Source: Bacteroidales bacterium
Lineage (GTDB): Bacteria; Bacteroidota; Bacteroidia; Bacteroidales; UBA932
DNA: 64,000 nt
Assembly (NCBI GenBank): GCA_017501525.1
Contig: JAFVWT010000016.1
Coordinates: 41,582-105,581, forward strand
Direction: 5' to 3'
The translations under genes were made by a program, and so were the position numbers. The stretch's first letter is position 1. Each line of letters opens with the position of its first letter. Positions 47,409 to 55,336 of the stretch are shown piece after piece. Under the pieces are notes generated by a model that saw nothing but the letters and a program-made list of their open reading frames with translations, searched no databases and was not told the origin of the DNA.

Positions 47409-48283
47409 CCGCAACAGGTTTTTTTGATGGAGTACACAGAGGACACCGTGCAGTGCTCGATGAATTGAAGGAGGCTGCACGGCTCAACTCGTGTGAATCT
47501 GCAGTAGTTACGTTTTGGCCGCATCCCCGTAATGTATTGCAGAAAGATGCGAGTACATTGCGTCTTCTAAATACATTGGACGAAAAGAAACATCTTATTC
47601 AAGAATATGGTATTGACAAATTTTTTGTGATTCCATTTACAAAAGATTTCAGTAGGATGGATACCGCTTCGTTCCTAAGAGAATATCTTATAGAAAGATT
47701 TGGAGTATCCACCCTAATTATCGGTTATGATCATAGATTGGGAAATTCTTCTTGCGGCTCGCGTGACGAACTTGTAGAGATTGCTCATAGTGTGGGACTT
47801 GAGACAATTGTAGTCTCTCAGGTAAACTCCGGAGAGGTAACAATAAGTTCTACAAAGATAAGAGGGGCAATTTCAGCGGGGGATATTGTTATGGCTTCTG
47901 ATATGCTCGGCTATAATTATTCTTTGCATGGGGTTGTTGTCTTGGGCAATATGATAGGCAGAACAATAGGATTCCCTACGGCAAATATGCAATTATATGA
48001 GCCTTTGAAGATTATTCCGGCCAACGGGGTTTATTATGTGAAGGTGTATCTCTCTTCAGGTGAGTATAAAGGAATTTGCAATATCGGAAATAGACCGACA
48101 GTTGCAAAGAACAATGATAGGACTATTGAGACCCATATCCTTGATTTTGATGAGGATATATATGGTTTGGATATTAGAATAGAATTTGTGGCCCGTTTAA
48201 GGGATGAGATCAAATTTTCATCTTTGGAACAACTTAAGGATAGAATTTCCAAAGATAAAGAGTTTGTTAAGAAAATGTTTTAG
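47399..48283 (+). CDS. ribF: Bifunctional riboflavin kinase/FAD synthetase
   Basis: Makes FMN and FAD. 294 residues. Adenylyltransferase domain 1-150: TGFFDGVHRGHRAV, FWPHPRNVL, GYDHRLGN and VTISSTKIRGAI. Kinase domain about 175-294: LHGVVVLGNMIGRTIGFPTANM, NGVYYVKV, ICNIGNRPT, ETHILDFDEDIYG. The N-terminus is shorter than in many RibF proteins, because the start is inside the previous gene's last codons. Its TAG stop abuts the first promoter repeat of locus C. Confidence 0.94.
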   Translation: MVVAATGFFDGVHRGHRAVLDELKEAARLNSCESAVVTFWPHPRNVLQKDASTLRLLNTLDEKKHLIQEYGIDKFFVIPFTKDFSRMDTASFLREYLIERFGVSTLIIGYDHRLGNSSCGSRDELVEIAHSVGLETIVVSQVNSGEVTISSTKIRGAISAGDIVMASDMLGYNYSLHGVVVLGNMIGRTIGFPTANMQLYEPLKIIPANGVYYVKVYLSSGEYKGICNIGNRPTVAKNNDRTIETHILDFDEDIYGLDIRIEFVARLRDEIKFSSLEQLKDRISKDKEFVKKMF

Positions 48284-48546
48284 TATATTTATCCCCGTTG
48301 GGATAGAAATACTGTGTGCGCTCGTTGTAAAAATCAAAGCTAGAAGCTTTGCTTTTCACTCGCTTCTTAGTATATTTGTCGTAACGACAGAAATACGACT
48401 GCGCTCATAGTGAAATCTTAAAGTAAACTTTATATTTCATTCGCTTGTTCGTATATTTATCCCTGTTGGGATAGAAACACTATGTGCGCTCGTTGTAAAA
48501 ATCAAAGCTAAAAGCTTTGCTTTTCACTCGCTTCTTAGTATATTTG
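48284..48546 (+). repeat. Promoter-bearing repeat, locus C: three tandem units (after ribF)
   Basis: Units start at 48284, 48371 and 48452 (87, 81 and 87 bp). Each opens TATATTT, then a short hairpin: ATCCC..GGGAT at 48291-48304, GTCG..CGAC at 48378-48388, ATCCC..GGGAT at 48459-48472. Then GAAA(T/C)AC, GCGCTC, a second hairpin, and the CGCTT-containing spacer. The second hairpin is CAAAGC/GCTTTG in units 1 and 3, but TAAAGT/ACTTTA in unit 2 (48419-48432), two compensatory changes. Unit 1 starts directly after the ribF stop codon. Confidence 0.85.
48516..48546 (+). promoter_or_regulatory. Promoter for the 146-aa gene, supplied by the repeat
   Basis: -33 TTTG 48516-48519, 19-bp spacer CTTTTCACTCGCTTCTTAG, -7 TATATTTG 48539-48546. 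ATG 48568 is 21 bp further. Unit 1 of the array has the same intact pair (TTTG 48348-48351, TATATTTG 48371-48378), so a second start site is possible. Confidence 0.65.
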
Positions 48547-48567
48547 TCATTAATCAATAGTTTTGTC

Positions 48568-49008
48568 ATGGAAGATATTTTACCTATTATATTCACACTG
48601 TTGTTTGTTGCTTTTCCTGCATTGTTTGGCCACAAGAAAAAGCAGAAGACTATCCGTAAGGGGAATACCCCCCGTCAGGTGACTACAGAAGATATTTTGA
48701 GAGAACTTTTGGGAGATGATTATCAGAAACCAATAACTATTGATACGGAGTTACCTCCTCAGAGTTCTCCTGAGAATCCATACTCAAATATTACTTTCAT
48801 TGAATCTGAATCTGAATCAAATCAGCCTGCGCGTGATGTTGTATTGGAGCCAAAAATGGAAGAGAAACGAGTGGTAGTTAGTGAGAATATCGAGTCAAAT
48901 CCATTGGTTCAGCACTCTGCTGATAGCAAAAATGAAAAACTGAATGTTGATCCCAAGAAAATGATTCTGTATTCGGAATTATTGAAACCTAAGTTCACTG
49001 AATATTAA
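48568..49008 (+). CDS. Small membrane-anchored protein of unknown function
   Basis: 146 residues from ATG 48568. One N-terminal TM (DILPIIFTLLFVAFPALFG), a basic stop-transfer KKKQK, and a long polar, probably disordered tail rich in Ser, Glu, Pro and Asn. The frame extends upstream to 48517 through the repeat, which I reject as coding. I do not recognise a family. Downstream lies 423 bp without a gene. Confidence 0.6.
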   Translation: MEDILPIIFTLLFVAFPALFGHKKKQKTIRKGNTPRQVTTEDILRELLGDDYQKPITIDTELPPQSSPENPYSNITFIESESESNQPARDVVLEPKMEEKRVVVSENIESNPLVQHSADSKNEKLNVDPKKMILYSELLKPKFTEY

Positions 49009-49431
49009 TTCCCATTTTGATAGAAAATCTATTTTAGGCTCTCTGTAAGTTATGAGAGTTGTATCTGGATGTTCCATATATCCCAGCAAAGTCTTTATAG
49101 CACATTCCTATAATAGATCGTTTTGGCAGATTATATAGAATATTCATGATAGTCTGCCGAATATAAAATGTCTGATTCTTTTAAAATGGGGTGATTTTGT
49201 AACTATTTGATAGCTAGTTACTATTCTCCTTTAAGGCTCTCTGTCTTTGTGACTCTTCCATCAAATTCATCAGCTTTCTATATTTTGGTAAGTGGTTATT
49301 GTAGTGATTTATGGATGTGATGGAGAATTTTAACCGTACTCGTATGATGTTTTATAGAAAAATTTTGTACCTTTGCACAGAAGGGTCTCGCAGTAGCGGG
49401 ATTCTTTTTTGATTTTATAAATGTTAATGTT
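49009..49431. other. 423-bp intergenic region before greA
   Basis: No gene-sized frame. It contains GGCTCTCTGT twice (near 49036 and 49227), a fragment AAAGTCTTTATAG (49088-49100), and TTATAGCACATTCCTATAAT (49095-49114), which resembles the end motif of the dispersed repeats at 7829 and 34061. The greA -7 box TACCTTTG is at 49368-49375. The rest shows nothing recognisable. Confidence 0.5.
49368..49375 (+). promoter_or_regulatory. greA promoter, -7 box
   Basis: TACCTTTG matches TAnnTTTG, with a 56-bp leader to the greA ATG. The -33 element is not distinct. Confidence 0.5.
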
Positions 49432-49902
49432 ATGTCAGAAATTCATTATGTAACAGCCGAAGGGCTTGAAAAATTGAAAGCAGAATTGGCTGAAGCTATC
49501 AGTCAAAGACCGGTTATCTCAAAACAGATTGCAGAAGCGAGAGATAAAGGTGACTTGTCAGAAAATGCAGAATATGATGCAGCGAAAGAGGCTCAGGGCT
49601 TGTTGGAACTGAAAATTTCAAAGTTGGAGAACCTGGTGGCAAATGCCAGAGTTATAGATGAATCCAAAATAAATACAGATCGCATACAGATGTTGAACAA
49701 GGTAAAACTCAAAAACCTGCTCAATAATCAGATTGTGGAATATACTTTGGTGGGTGAGAGTGAAGCCAATTTCAGAGAAGGTAAATTGGCAGCGGCAACT
49801 CCTATTGGAAAGGCCTTGATAGGAAAGGAAAGGGGAGATGTTGTTGAGGTTGTGGTTCCTTCAGGAATACTTAAATTTGAAGTTTTGGATATCTCAATTT
49901 AA
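49432..49902 (+). CDS. greA: Transcription elongation factor GreA
   Basis: Rescues backtracked RNA polymerase by stimulating transcript cleavage. 156 residues: N-terminal coiled coil with ARDKGDLSENAEYDAAKEAQ (the acidic tip DLSENAEY) and C-terminal FKBP-like domain ending ATPIGKALIGKERGDVVEV. Normal length. 6 bp before the HIT gene. Confidence 0.97.
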   Translation: MSEIHYVTAEGLEKLKAELAEAISQRPVISKQIAEARDKGDLSENAEYDAAKEAQGLLELKISKLENLVANARVIDESKINTDRIQMLNKVKLKNLLNNQIVEYTLVGESEANFREGKLAAATPIGKALIGKERGDVVEVVVPSGILKFEVLDISI

Positions 49903-49908
49903 CAGACT

Positions 49909-50307
49909 ATGGCATCTATTTTTACGAGAATCGTCAACGGAGAGATTCCTTCTTATAAAGTAGCTGAAAATGAGCATTGCTATGCTTTTTTGGATATCAG
50001 TCCTCTTGCAGAAGGTCATACACTCGTGATTCCCAAAAAAGAAGTGGATTATCTTTTTGATTTGGATGATGAGTTGTATGTCGAGTTGCAATTGTTTGCT
50101 AAAAAGGTGGCTAAGGCATTGAAAAAAGCTGTTCCCTGCAAAAGAGTAGGCGTTGCTGTGTTAGGAATGGAAGTCCCCCATGCTCATATACATCTGGTTC
50201 CGTTACAATCAGAAATGGATATGGACTTTAGAAAAGAAAAATGTTCTTTAACACCGGAGCGTTTTGCGGAAATTGCCCACAAAATTGCTCAAGAATATCA
50301 AAAATAA
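49909..50307 (+). CDS. HIT family nucleotide-binding protein
   Basis: 132 residues. Histidine triad HAHIH at 91-95 and N-terminal SIFTRIVNGEIPSYKVAEN are hallmarks of the Hint/HinT branch, nucleoside phosphoramidate or nucleotide hydrolases. Substrate unknown. Packed between greA and the lipoprotein gene (3-bp gap). Confidence 0.92.
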   Translation: MASIFTRIVNGEIPSYKVAENEHCYAFLDISPLAEGHTLVIPKKEVDYLFDLDDELYVELQLFAKKVAKALKKAVPCKRVGVAVLGMEVPHAHIHLVPLQSEMDMDFRKEKCSLTPERFAEIAHKIAQEYQK

Positions 50308-50310
50308 CAG

Positions 50311-51465
50311 ATGAAAAAAAATCTATTTTTGTCACTTGTTCTCTTGGTCATTCTTTCATCTTGTGCCAGGAAAACGACATTGGATATTAAAATGTACGGC
50401 GCTCAGGACAGTACTGCAATTGTAGTATCCAAGCTGGCAGTAAGCAAACTCTCAGCAATAGATACCCTATATCTGGAGAATGGTCAGGCGGAGATCGTTT
50501 TAGAGATTCCCGAGTCGTTTCCGGAGTTTGTCTACCTCTCTACAGAGAATGGAAGTATGGTTCCGCTACTTGTCTCAAATGGGGAAGAGATTGTAGTGGA
50601 GATGAACTCGATAGGAGAAGCCATTAATGTCCAGGGATCAGAAGAGTCGCTTCTGCTTCAATCGGTTGAGGCTGAAAAGAGATCTTTCTCGATTGCTTTT
50701 GACTCGTTGACTATGATTGCAAACAATGCAGCCCAATCTGGAGATGAAATAACTCGCGAGAGGGTCAATAAGGAGTTAGGTGCTTTATATGTTGCGCATA
50801 AACAGAAGTCTATCAGATATATCTATGCCAATCCAAAGTCAATGACTGTAATTCCTGTCATATTTCAGAATGTGGTTGAGGGTCTTCCTCTGTTTTCTGA
50901 GTATACAGATGCAATTCTTTTTGAACGTGTGTATGACTCATTAAGTTCTATCTATTCAGGCTCTCCATATCTGGTGTCATTAATTTCTGAGGCTCAGAGA
51001 AGGAAGAATCTCCTTCAGATGGAAAACCTACTCTCAGAAGCGCAAAGGACAGATTTTCCTGATATTATTCTTCCTGATTTCAATGCTCAGCAGAAGAAAC
51101 TCTCTGACCTGCAGGGAAATGTTATTCTTCTATATTTTTGGGATCATGAAAATGACGGAATGAAGCTCTACAACACAGATTTGATTCCTATTTATAACAA
51201 GTACCATTCAAAAGGTTTTGAAATCTATCAAGTGGCTATAACAGAGAATAAGACCGACTGGGCAATCTATCTTAAAGGACAGCCTCTTCCTTGGATTAAT
51301 GTATGTGATGTAGCCGGAGATTTATCTTATGCGGCAGCAATTTATAATGTGACCGAACTTCCTTCGTGTTTTCTCATATCCAAAGATGGAACAATAGTAT
51401 CAAGGAATATCTTTGATATCAATATGTTGGAAAAGGAGATTGCTAAATTAATCTCTGCCAAATAG
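50311..51465 (+). CDS. Lipoprotein with DUF4369-like and cysteine-less thioredoxin-fold domains
   Basis: 384 residues. Lipobox LVILSSC gives lipidated Cys at about 18. The N-terminal ~100 residues resemble DUF4369, a helical middle follows, and the C-terminal ~130 residues have a TlpA/AhpC-type thioredoxin fold (LSDLQGNVILLYFWD, then YEIYQVAI-like strands and ELPSCFLISKDG). Where TlpA-type proteins have WCxxC this one reads FWDHENDG, so it cannot do normal dithiol chemistry. Its 3' end overlaps tsaB (convergent) by 18 bases. Confidence 0.75.
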   Translation: MKKNLFLSLVLLVILSSCARKTTLDIKMYGAQDSTAIVVSKLAVSKLSAIDTLYLENGQAEIVLEIPESFPEFVYLSTENGSMVPLLVSNGEEIVVEMNSIGEAINVQGSEESLLLQSVEAEKRSFSIAFDSLTMIANNAAQSGDEITRERVNKELGALYVAHKQKSIRYIYANPKSMTVIPVIFQNVVEGLPLFSEYTDAILFERVYDSLSSIYSGSPYLVSLISEAQRRKNLLQMENLLSEAQRTDFPDIILPDFNAQQKKLSDLQGNVILLYFWDHENDGMKLYNTDLIPIYNKYHSKGFEIYQVAITENKTDWAIYLKGQPLPWINVCDVAGDLSYAAAIYNVTELPSCFLISKDGTIVSRNIFDINMLEKEIAKLISAK

Positions 51466-52164
51466 GGCTTTTTGGCTCTTTTTACTGATACCGGCAACAA
51501 ATTCTTTCAAATAGAATGGTTCAAAATAGGCTACATCTTCGTAGCCTTTTTTGTTCCATTTTTCAATGGTGCTGCTCAGCATATATTTTGCTGAGGGGAA
51601 TGTGGAAATGAAGTCAGATTTTGCAATTTTCTCTTCAGAGAGTATTTTTCTGAATTTTTCTACACCATCTCCTATGAATATTATATTGTCATATTTCTCA
51701 AATTCTTCGGAAAAGGTGTTCTCGTCAAGAATTATGGCCTGGGTTACGGTCAATTTTTCCCCTTTGGAGTTATATTGGGCACTATAGACCTCCATTCTTC
51801 GTGCGTCCAACATCGGAATTATCAATGTATTCTCAATTTTGCACTTTTGTGCAGCTTCAGAAGCAAGAATTTGGAGTGTGTCTACCCCAATTAAAGGGAT
51901 ATTTGTTCCAAAGCACAATCCTTTTGCAGTAGATACACCAACTCTAAGTCCAGTATATGAACCGGGTCCCATGCTGACTGAAACGGCATCACAATCTTTT
52001 GGGGATAGTCCGGCTTCGGTAAGGGCCTGTTGGATTAGAGGAGCAAGTTTTGAGGCTTGGGCTTTAGGCTCGTCAAGCTCCTTGTAAACCAATATTATAT
52101 CGTTATCAGTAATAGCTACGGAACAGGCTTGTGTTGCAGTTTCTATCAATATAAATTTACTCAT
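51448..52164 (-). CDS. tsaB: tRNA threonylcarbamoyladenosine biosynthesis protein TsaB
   Basis: Scaffold partner of TsaD in forming t6A37 on ANN-decoding tRNAs. 238 residues. FILIETATQACSVAI, SMGPGSYTGLRVGVSTAKGLCFG and IPMLDARRMEVYSA are family signatures; the ASKHA fold lacks the metal-binding histidines of TsaD, as expected. It overlaps the adaptor gene's end by 8 bases and may be cotranscribed with the export locus. Confidence 0.93.
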   Translation of the reverse strand: MSKFILIETATQACSVAITDNDIILVYKELDEPKAQASKLAPLIQQALTEAGLSPKDCDAVSVSMGPGSYTGLRVGVSTAKGLCFGTNIPLIGVDTLQILASEAAQKCKIENTLIIPMLDARRMEVYSAQYNSKGEKLTVTQAIILDENTFSEEFEKYDNIIFIGDGVEKFRKILSEEKIAKSDFISTFPSAKYMLSSTIEKWNKKGYEDVAYFEPFYLKEFVAGISKKSQKALFGRD

Positions 52165-53335
52165 ATCTGACTTTTATTCCTTCTTTTAACTCTTTATTAA
52201 GGGTATTGTATGGTCCGGTGACAATTATTGTTGACTCGTCTATTGCCCCACTCACAACCTCTATCCGTCTGAAGTCCTGAATGCCGGTAACAATCTCTTT
52301 CATCTCCACTGTAGAAGATTCAGGCAAATATATAAAAACATATTCTTTTATTTGAGTTTCTTCTCCAAAATCACACTCTTTAGCAATAATTGCTTCGATC
52401 GGAAGGGTGAGTATATTATTTTTACTGATGGTGTGAATCTCGATAGATGCCCCCATTCCACTTTTTAAATCCCTTGGAAGTGAGTCTAATTTAATCTTTA
52501 CTGTATACTCTCCAACCTGCAATCCATTATGTCGATTGTTTGAGTTTTGGGCGATCTTCCGTACTCTTCCGGCAATTCTTTTGGTGCTGAGGGCATCTAT
52601 TCTTACGCATACACTGTCGGCTACTGATACATTGAGGATGTCGTGTTCATTGATTTGCGCTACAACTTCAAGACTCTCCATATCTGCAATCCTCATTATC
52701 TGAGTTCCTGCCATTTGGGATGTTCCAACAACTTTTTCCCCAATATTTGCGTTAATCTCCAATATTGTCCCTTCTATGGGGGAGAAGATTGAGGTTTTGG
52801 CAAGTGCTTTTTCGGCCTCAGTGATTGCAGTTTTTGCACTTTCAATATTATATTTTGCAGTATTCAGCTGATGAAGTGAGATTCTGTATTCCGTCTGACT
52901 CTTCTCAAATTCCTCAGAAGATATGGCATTTACAAGCATAAGCATACTGTCTCTGGTATAAATTCTCTTCTGTAGTGAATATCTGCTTTCGTATTCCAGA
53001 TATTGTTCTTGTGCTATCTTATGTGATGTCTTTGCCTTCTCTACTTCTGAAAGGTAGTCTTCTTCTTTAAGCTTGACAATCAGCTCCCCTTTTTTTACAA
53101 AATCTCCCTCCTGAGCATATATATTGAGAATCTCACCAGGAATTTCAGAAGTGAGGCTGACCTCCTTGGAGGGGAGCAGTTTTCCGTTTCCTGTAGCATA
53201 TTCTGTGATCTTGCCTCTTGACGGGTGCCCTATTGTGATGAATATCTCTTCATTCTTACCGCTTCTGAAGATAATAATCACAAGTATCAGGGCGCATAAT
53301 GTTATTGCAACTTTTCTTTTTTTATTAAATTTCAT
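52157..53335 (-). CDS. HlyD/MacA-type periplasmic adaptor of the peptide export locus
   Basis: 392 residues. One N-terminal TM (about 9-23), a lipoyl-like half-motif (EIPGEILNIYAQEGDFVKKGELI), a long coiled-coil hairpin (about 95-185), the second lipoyl half (IFSPIEGTILEINANIGEKV) and beta-barrel domains. It should bridge an inner-membrane exporter to TolC. It follows the TolC gene by 33 bp on the same strand as the C39 exporter and two leader peptides, so it is most likely their adaptor; the sequence also resembles adaptors of other efflux pumps. Confidence 0.85.
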   Translation of the reverse strand: MKFNKKRKVAITLCALILVIIIFRSGKNEEIFITIGHPSRGKITEYATGNGKLLPSKEVSLTSEIPGEILNIYAQEGDFVKKGELIVKLKEEDYLSEVEKAKTSHKIAQEQYLEYESRYSLQKRIYTRDSMLMLVNAISSEEFEKSQTEYRISLHQLNTAKYNIESAKTAITEAEKALAKTSIFSPIEGTILEINANIGEKVVGTSQMAGTQIMRIADMESLEVVAQINEHDILNVSVADSVCVRIDALSTKRIAGRVRKIAQNSNNRHNGLQVGEYTVKIKLDSLPRDLKSGMGASIEIHTISKNNILTLPIEAIIAKECDFGEETQIKEYVFIYLPESSTVEMKEIVTGIQDFRRIEVVSGAIDESTIIVTGPYNTLNKELKEGIKVRYE

Positions 53336-53368
53336 TATTGGTTATTGTGGCTTGTTTGTGAATCAATT

Positions 53369-54718
53369 TCAGTTGCCTCTATTTAACGAGAAATTCTGAT
53401 AAAATCTGACCATTTCCACATGAAATAGATATTGATATTTGCTTCTGAGGTACTCAGACTGGGATTGAATCTTCCGTCTGAGTATCTCTGTGTAGTGATT
53501 TGTATCAGTTCGTCCTGTCTCCAATTTAAGAGTTGCAATCTCCAATATCTCTTCCATGTAGCTCAAATGCACTTTCGCATTTTTCATTTCTGAATTGTAT
53601 TTTTTTGTATCAAGGAGCAGATTCTCCAATTGTTGTTCGATGAGTTTTTGCTCCTGAATTAGTTGCAATTCTTGTTTGCGTTTATCTATCTTCCTTATTT
53701 TCAGTTCCCTGCTGTATTTTCCGTTATTAAAAATTGGTATGGTAAGGGAAATTCCTATTGAGGGATTTATATTTTCTTTGAGTTGGATAAGGTACGGAGG
53801 GATATTTCCATAGATATCTGTGGCGGTAGAGCTGAAGAAGGTTGCATAGGAGGCACTCAACCCAATCTTTGGAGTTATCATTCCTATAGCTTTCTTAATG
53901 TTATATTGTTGAATCATAATCATTTTCTCTAATGATATTATTTTAGGATGAGATTTGGCGAGGGCTGACATTTGTCGGCAATCGTCCAATGATATTATTT
54001 CTGATTCTGAGAAATTAATCTGTTCATCTATTTGAAACTTGGTCTCTTCAATGTTTATAAGATGTCTCAGGGCAATAAGCTCTTTATTATACATATTTCG
54101 GGATGCTGCCACCTCTCTCAGAAGAGATGTTTCTTCCGCTTGTATTTCTGTCAGAGCAGAAGAACTAAGTCTGTTATTCTTAATTAGTTCTCCAATAATC
54201 TTTTTGCTTATTTCCAGCTGAATTAGATTTTCCTGTAGAGACCGAATTATTTCTCCATATAGAAGAATTTGCAGGTAGCTTTTCATAACAGATAAGGTAA
54301 TCTCCTCTTCCAGAGCTTCTTTTGCGAGTCTCTCCACATCCACCCCAAGGTGATTGATCTTGTAGTCGTATATTTTTGAAAATCCGTCAAGCAAATAGAT
54401 GGATGCGCCAATCCCTATACCGGAGTTGAGTGTAAGGTTGTTTTTGACAATTTCAAGTGTCTGTAAGTCGACTGAGCGGCCCCAATTCATATTGTTTTCC
54501 ATGGAAATGTTGAGAGAAGGAATAAAGTCCAATTTAGATGACAGTAGTATCTTCAATGCCTTTTCTTTGTCCAATTCTTTCATTTGTAATGAAATATTGT
54601 GTTCCAGTGCATAGCTGATACAATCCTGTAAACTCCATCTTTTAATTGAAGAGGAATCTTGCCCTATGGTGATGTAATGTCCAAGTAAAATCAATATTGT
54701 TATTATAATTTTCTTCAT
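53369..54718 (-). CDS. TolC-family outer-membrane efflux protein
   Basis: 449 residues with a signal peptide (KKIIITILILLGHYITIGQ). WSLQDCISYALEHNISLQ is the usual start of the first TolC repeat; PSIGISLTIPIFNNGKYSREL is the equivalent in the second. Two long helical coiled-coil regions flank them. Forms the outer-membrane exit duct. Located between the double-glycine peptide genes and the adaptor gene. Confidence 0.9.
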   Translation of the reverse strand: MKKIIITILILLGHYITIGQDSSSIKRWSLQDCISYALEHNISLQMKELDKEKALKILLSSKLDFIPSLNISMENNMNWGRSVDLQTLEIVKNNLTLNSGIGIGASIYLLDGFSKIYDYKINHLGVDVERLAKEALEEEITLSVMKSYLQILLYGEIIRSLQENLIQLEISKKIIGELIKNNRLSSSALTEIQAEETSLLREVAASRNMYNKELIALRHLINIEETKFQIDEQINFSESEIISLDDCRQMSALAKSHPKIISLEKMIMIQQYNIKKAIGMITPKIGLSASYATFFSSTATDIYGNIPPYLIQLKENINPSIGISLTIPIFNNGKYSRELKIRKIDKRKQELQLIQEQKLIEQQLENLLLDTKKYNSEMKNAKVHLSYMEEILEIATLKLETGRTDTNHYTEILRRKIQSQSEYLRSKYQYLFHVEMVRFYQNFSLNRGN

Positions 54719-54862
54719 CAGGAGACTGTTTTACGAGAAAGTGAATTCTATAAATCGACCATTTGATAGGTTTTTGAAAATTGGGGTGAAACCTTTCTTT
54801 TTAAATAGAAGGATCTTCCAAAGTAATTTTAGAATATCCCTTTTGGGGCAGTTATCTATAAA

Positions 54863-54891
54863 TTGGAGGGGACCGTTTTTGATCCCTCCAA
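54863..54891 (-). terminator. Hairpin after the second peptide gene
   Basis: TTGGAGGG (54863-54870) pairs with CCCTCCAA (54884-54891), extendable by GA/TC. The minus-strand sequence after it is TTTATAG, a weak T run, so it may attenuate rather than stop transcription into tolC, or protect the peptide mRNA 3' end. Confidence 0.5.
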
Positions 54892-54897
54892 AGCGTT

Positions 54898-55065
54898 TCA
54901 GGTAGTCTGGGGTTCACTTTTGTCTCTTAGTAAATCAAGCAGGTATCTTAGGCCGGCTCCCAATAGTTTACCAATAAGATTCATTAGTTCCCGAAGAGTC
55001 TTGTCAGAAAGTCCTCCGTAGATTGACATGGCTTCCTTGTCACTGATAATTTCAAAATTTTTCAT
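54898..55065 (-). CDS. Double-glycine leader peptide B (bacteriocin-like precursor)
   Basis: 55 residues, too short for many gene callers. Leader of 18 residues: MKNFEIISDKEAMSIYGG, ending in the GG that C39 peptidases cut. Predicted mature peptide of 37 residues starts LSDKTLRELMNL and contains GKLLGAG and YLLDLLRDK, a probable amphipathic helix without cysteines. It parallels peptide A in leader length and in the FEI(I/L)S(D/E) pattern. 12 bp after peptide A, same strand. The natural role (antimicrobial, signal or other) is not shown by the sequence. Confidence 0.8.
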   Translation of the reverse strand: MKNFEIISDKEAMSIYGGLSDKTLRELMNLIGKLLGAGLRYLLDLLRDKSEPQTT

Positions 55066-55077
55066 TTCATTGTAGTT

Positions 55078-55257
55078 TTAAAAGGTTAAACTTGTTTCAC
55101 TCTCCCTTTCAGCTTCTTTCCATCCTTCCAGAAGTCCCTCCAGAAGTGCATCTCCAAACTTTAATAGAAATTTAAGTAGTTTTCCCCAAAAAGAGACAGA
55201 TGTTCCTCCATATAGGTGACAACTCTGATACTCGCTGAGAATTTCAAATCTTTCCAT
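55078..55257 (-). CDS. Double-glycine leader peptide A (bacteriocin-like precursor)
   Basis: 59 residues. Leader MERFEILSEYQSCHLYGG (18 residues) with the GG cut site; predicted mature part of 41 residues begins TSVSFWGKLLKFLLKFGD and continues with LLEGLLEGW and an acidic tail KEAERESETS. The first half is a strongly amphipathic basic helix, the second half acidic. The mature part has no cysteine; the only one is in the leader. Lies 79 bp after the C39 exporter gene on the same strand. The matching leaders of A and B and the adjacent protease-exporter are mutually supportive. Confidence 0.82.
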   Translation of the reverse strand: MERFEILSEYQSCHLYGGTSVSFWGKLLKFLLKFGDALLEGLLEGWKEAERESETSLTF

Positions 55258-55336
55258 ATTGTTTCAGTTTTGTTGTGATATTGTCAATTTATGGTATGAC
55301 AACTTAACCATCAATGCGCATTGTTTCATGGAACGT

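Noticed and set aside
48517-48567. N-terminal extension of the 146-aa protein
   Set aside because: It encodes the repeat and promoter; the same peptide appears from the EngB-side repeat, which shows it is a by-product of the repeat.
54719-54897. A third double-glycine peptide gene before tolC
   Set aside because: The minus strand was read in full; only a six-codon ATG frame is present and no GG leader occurs.
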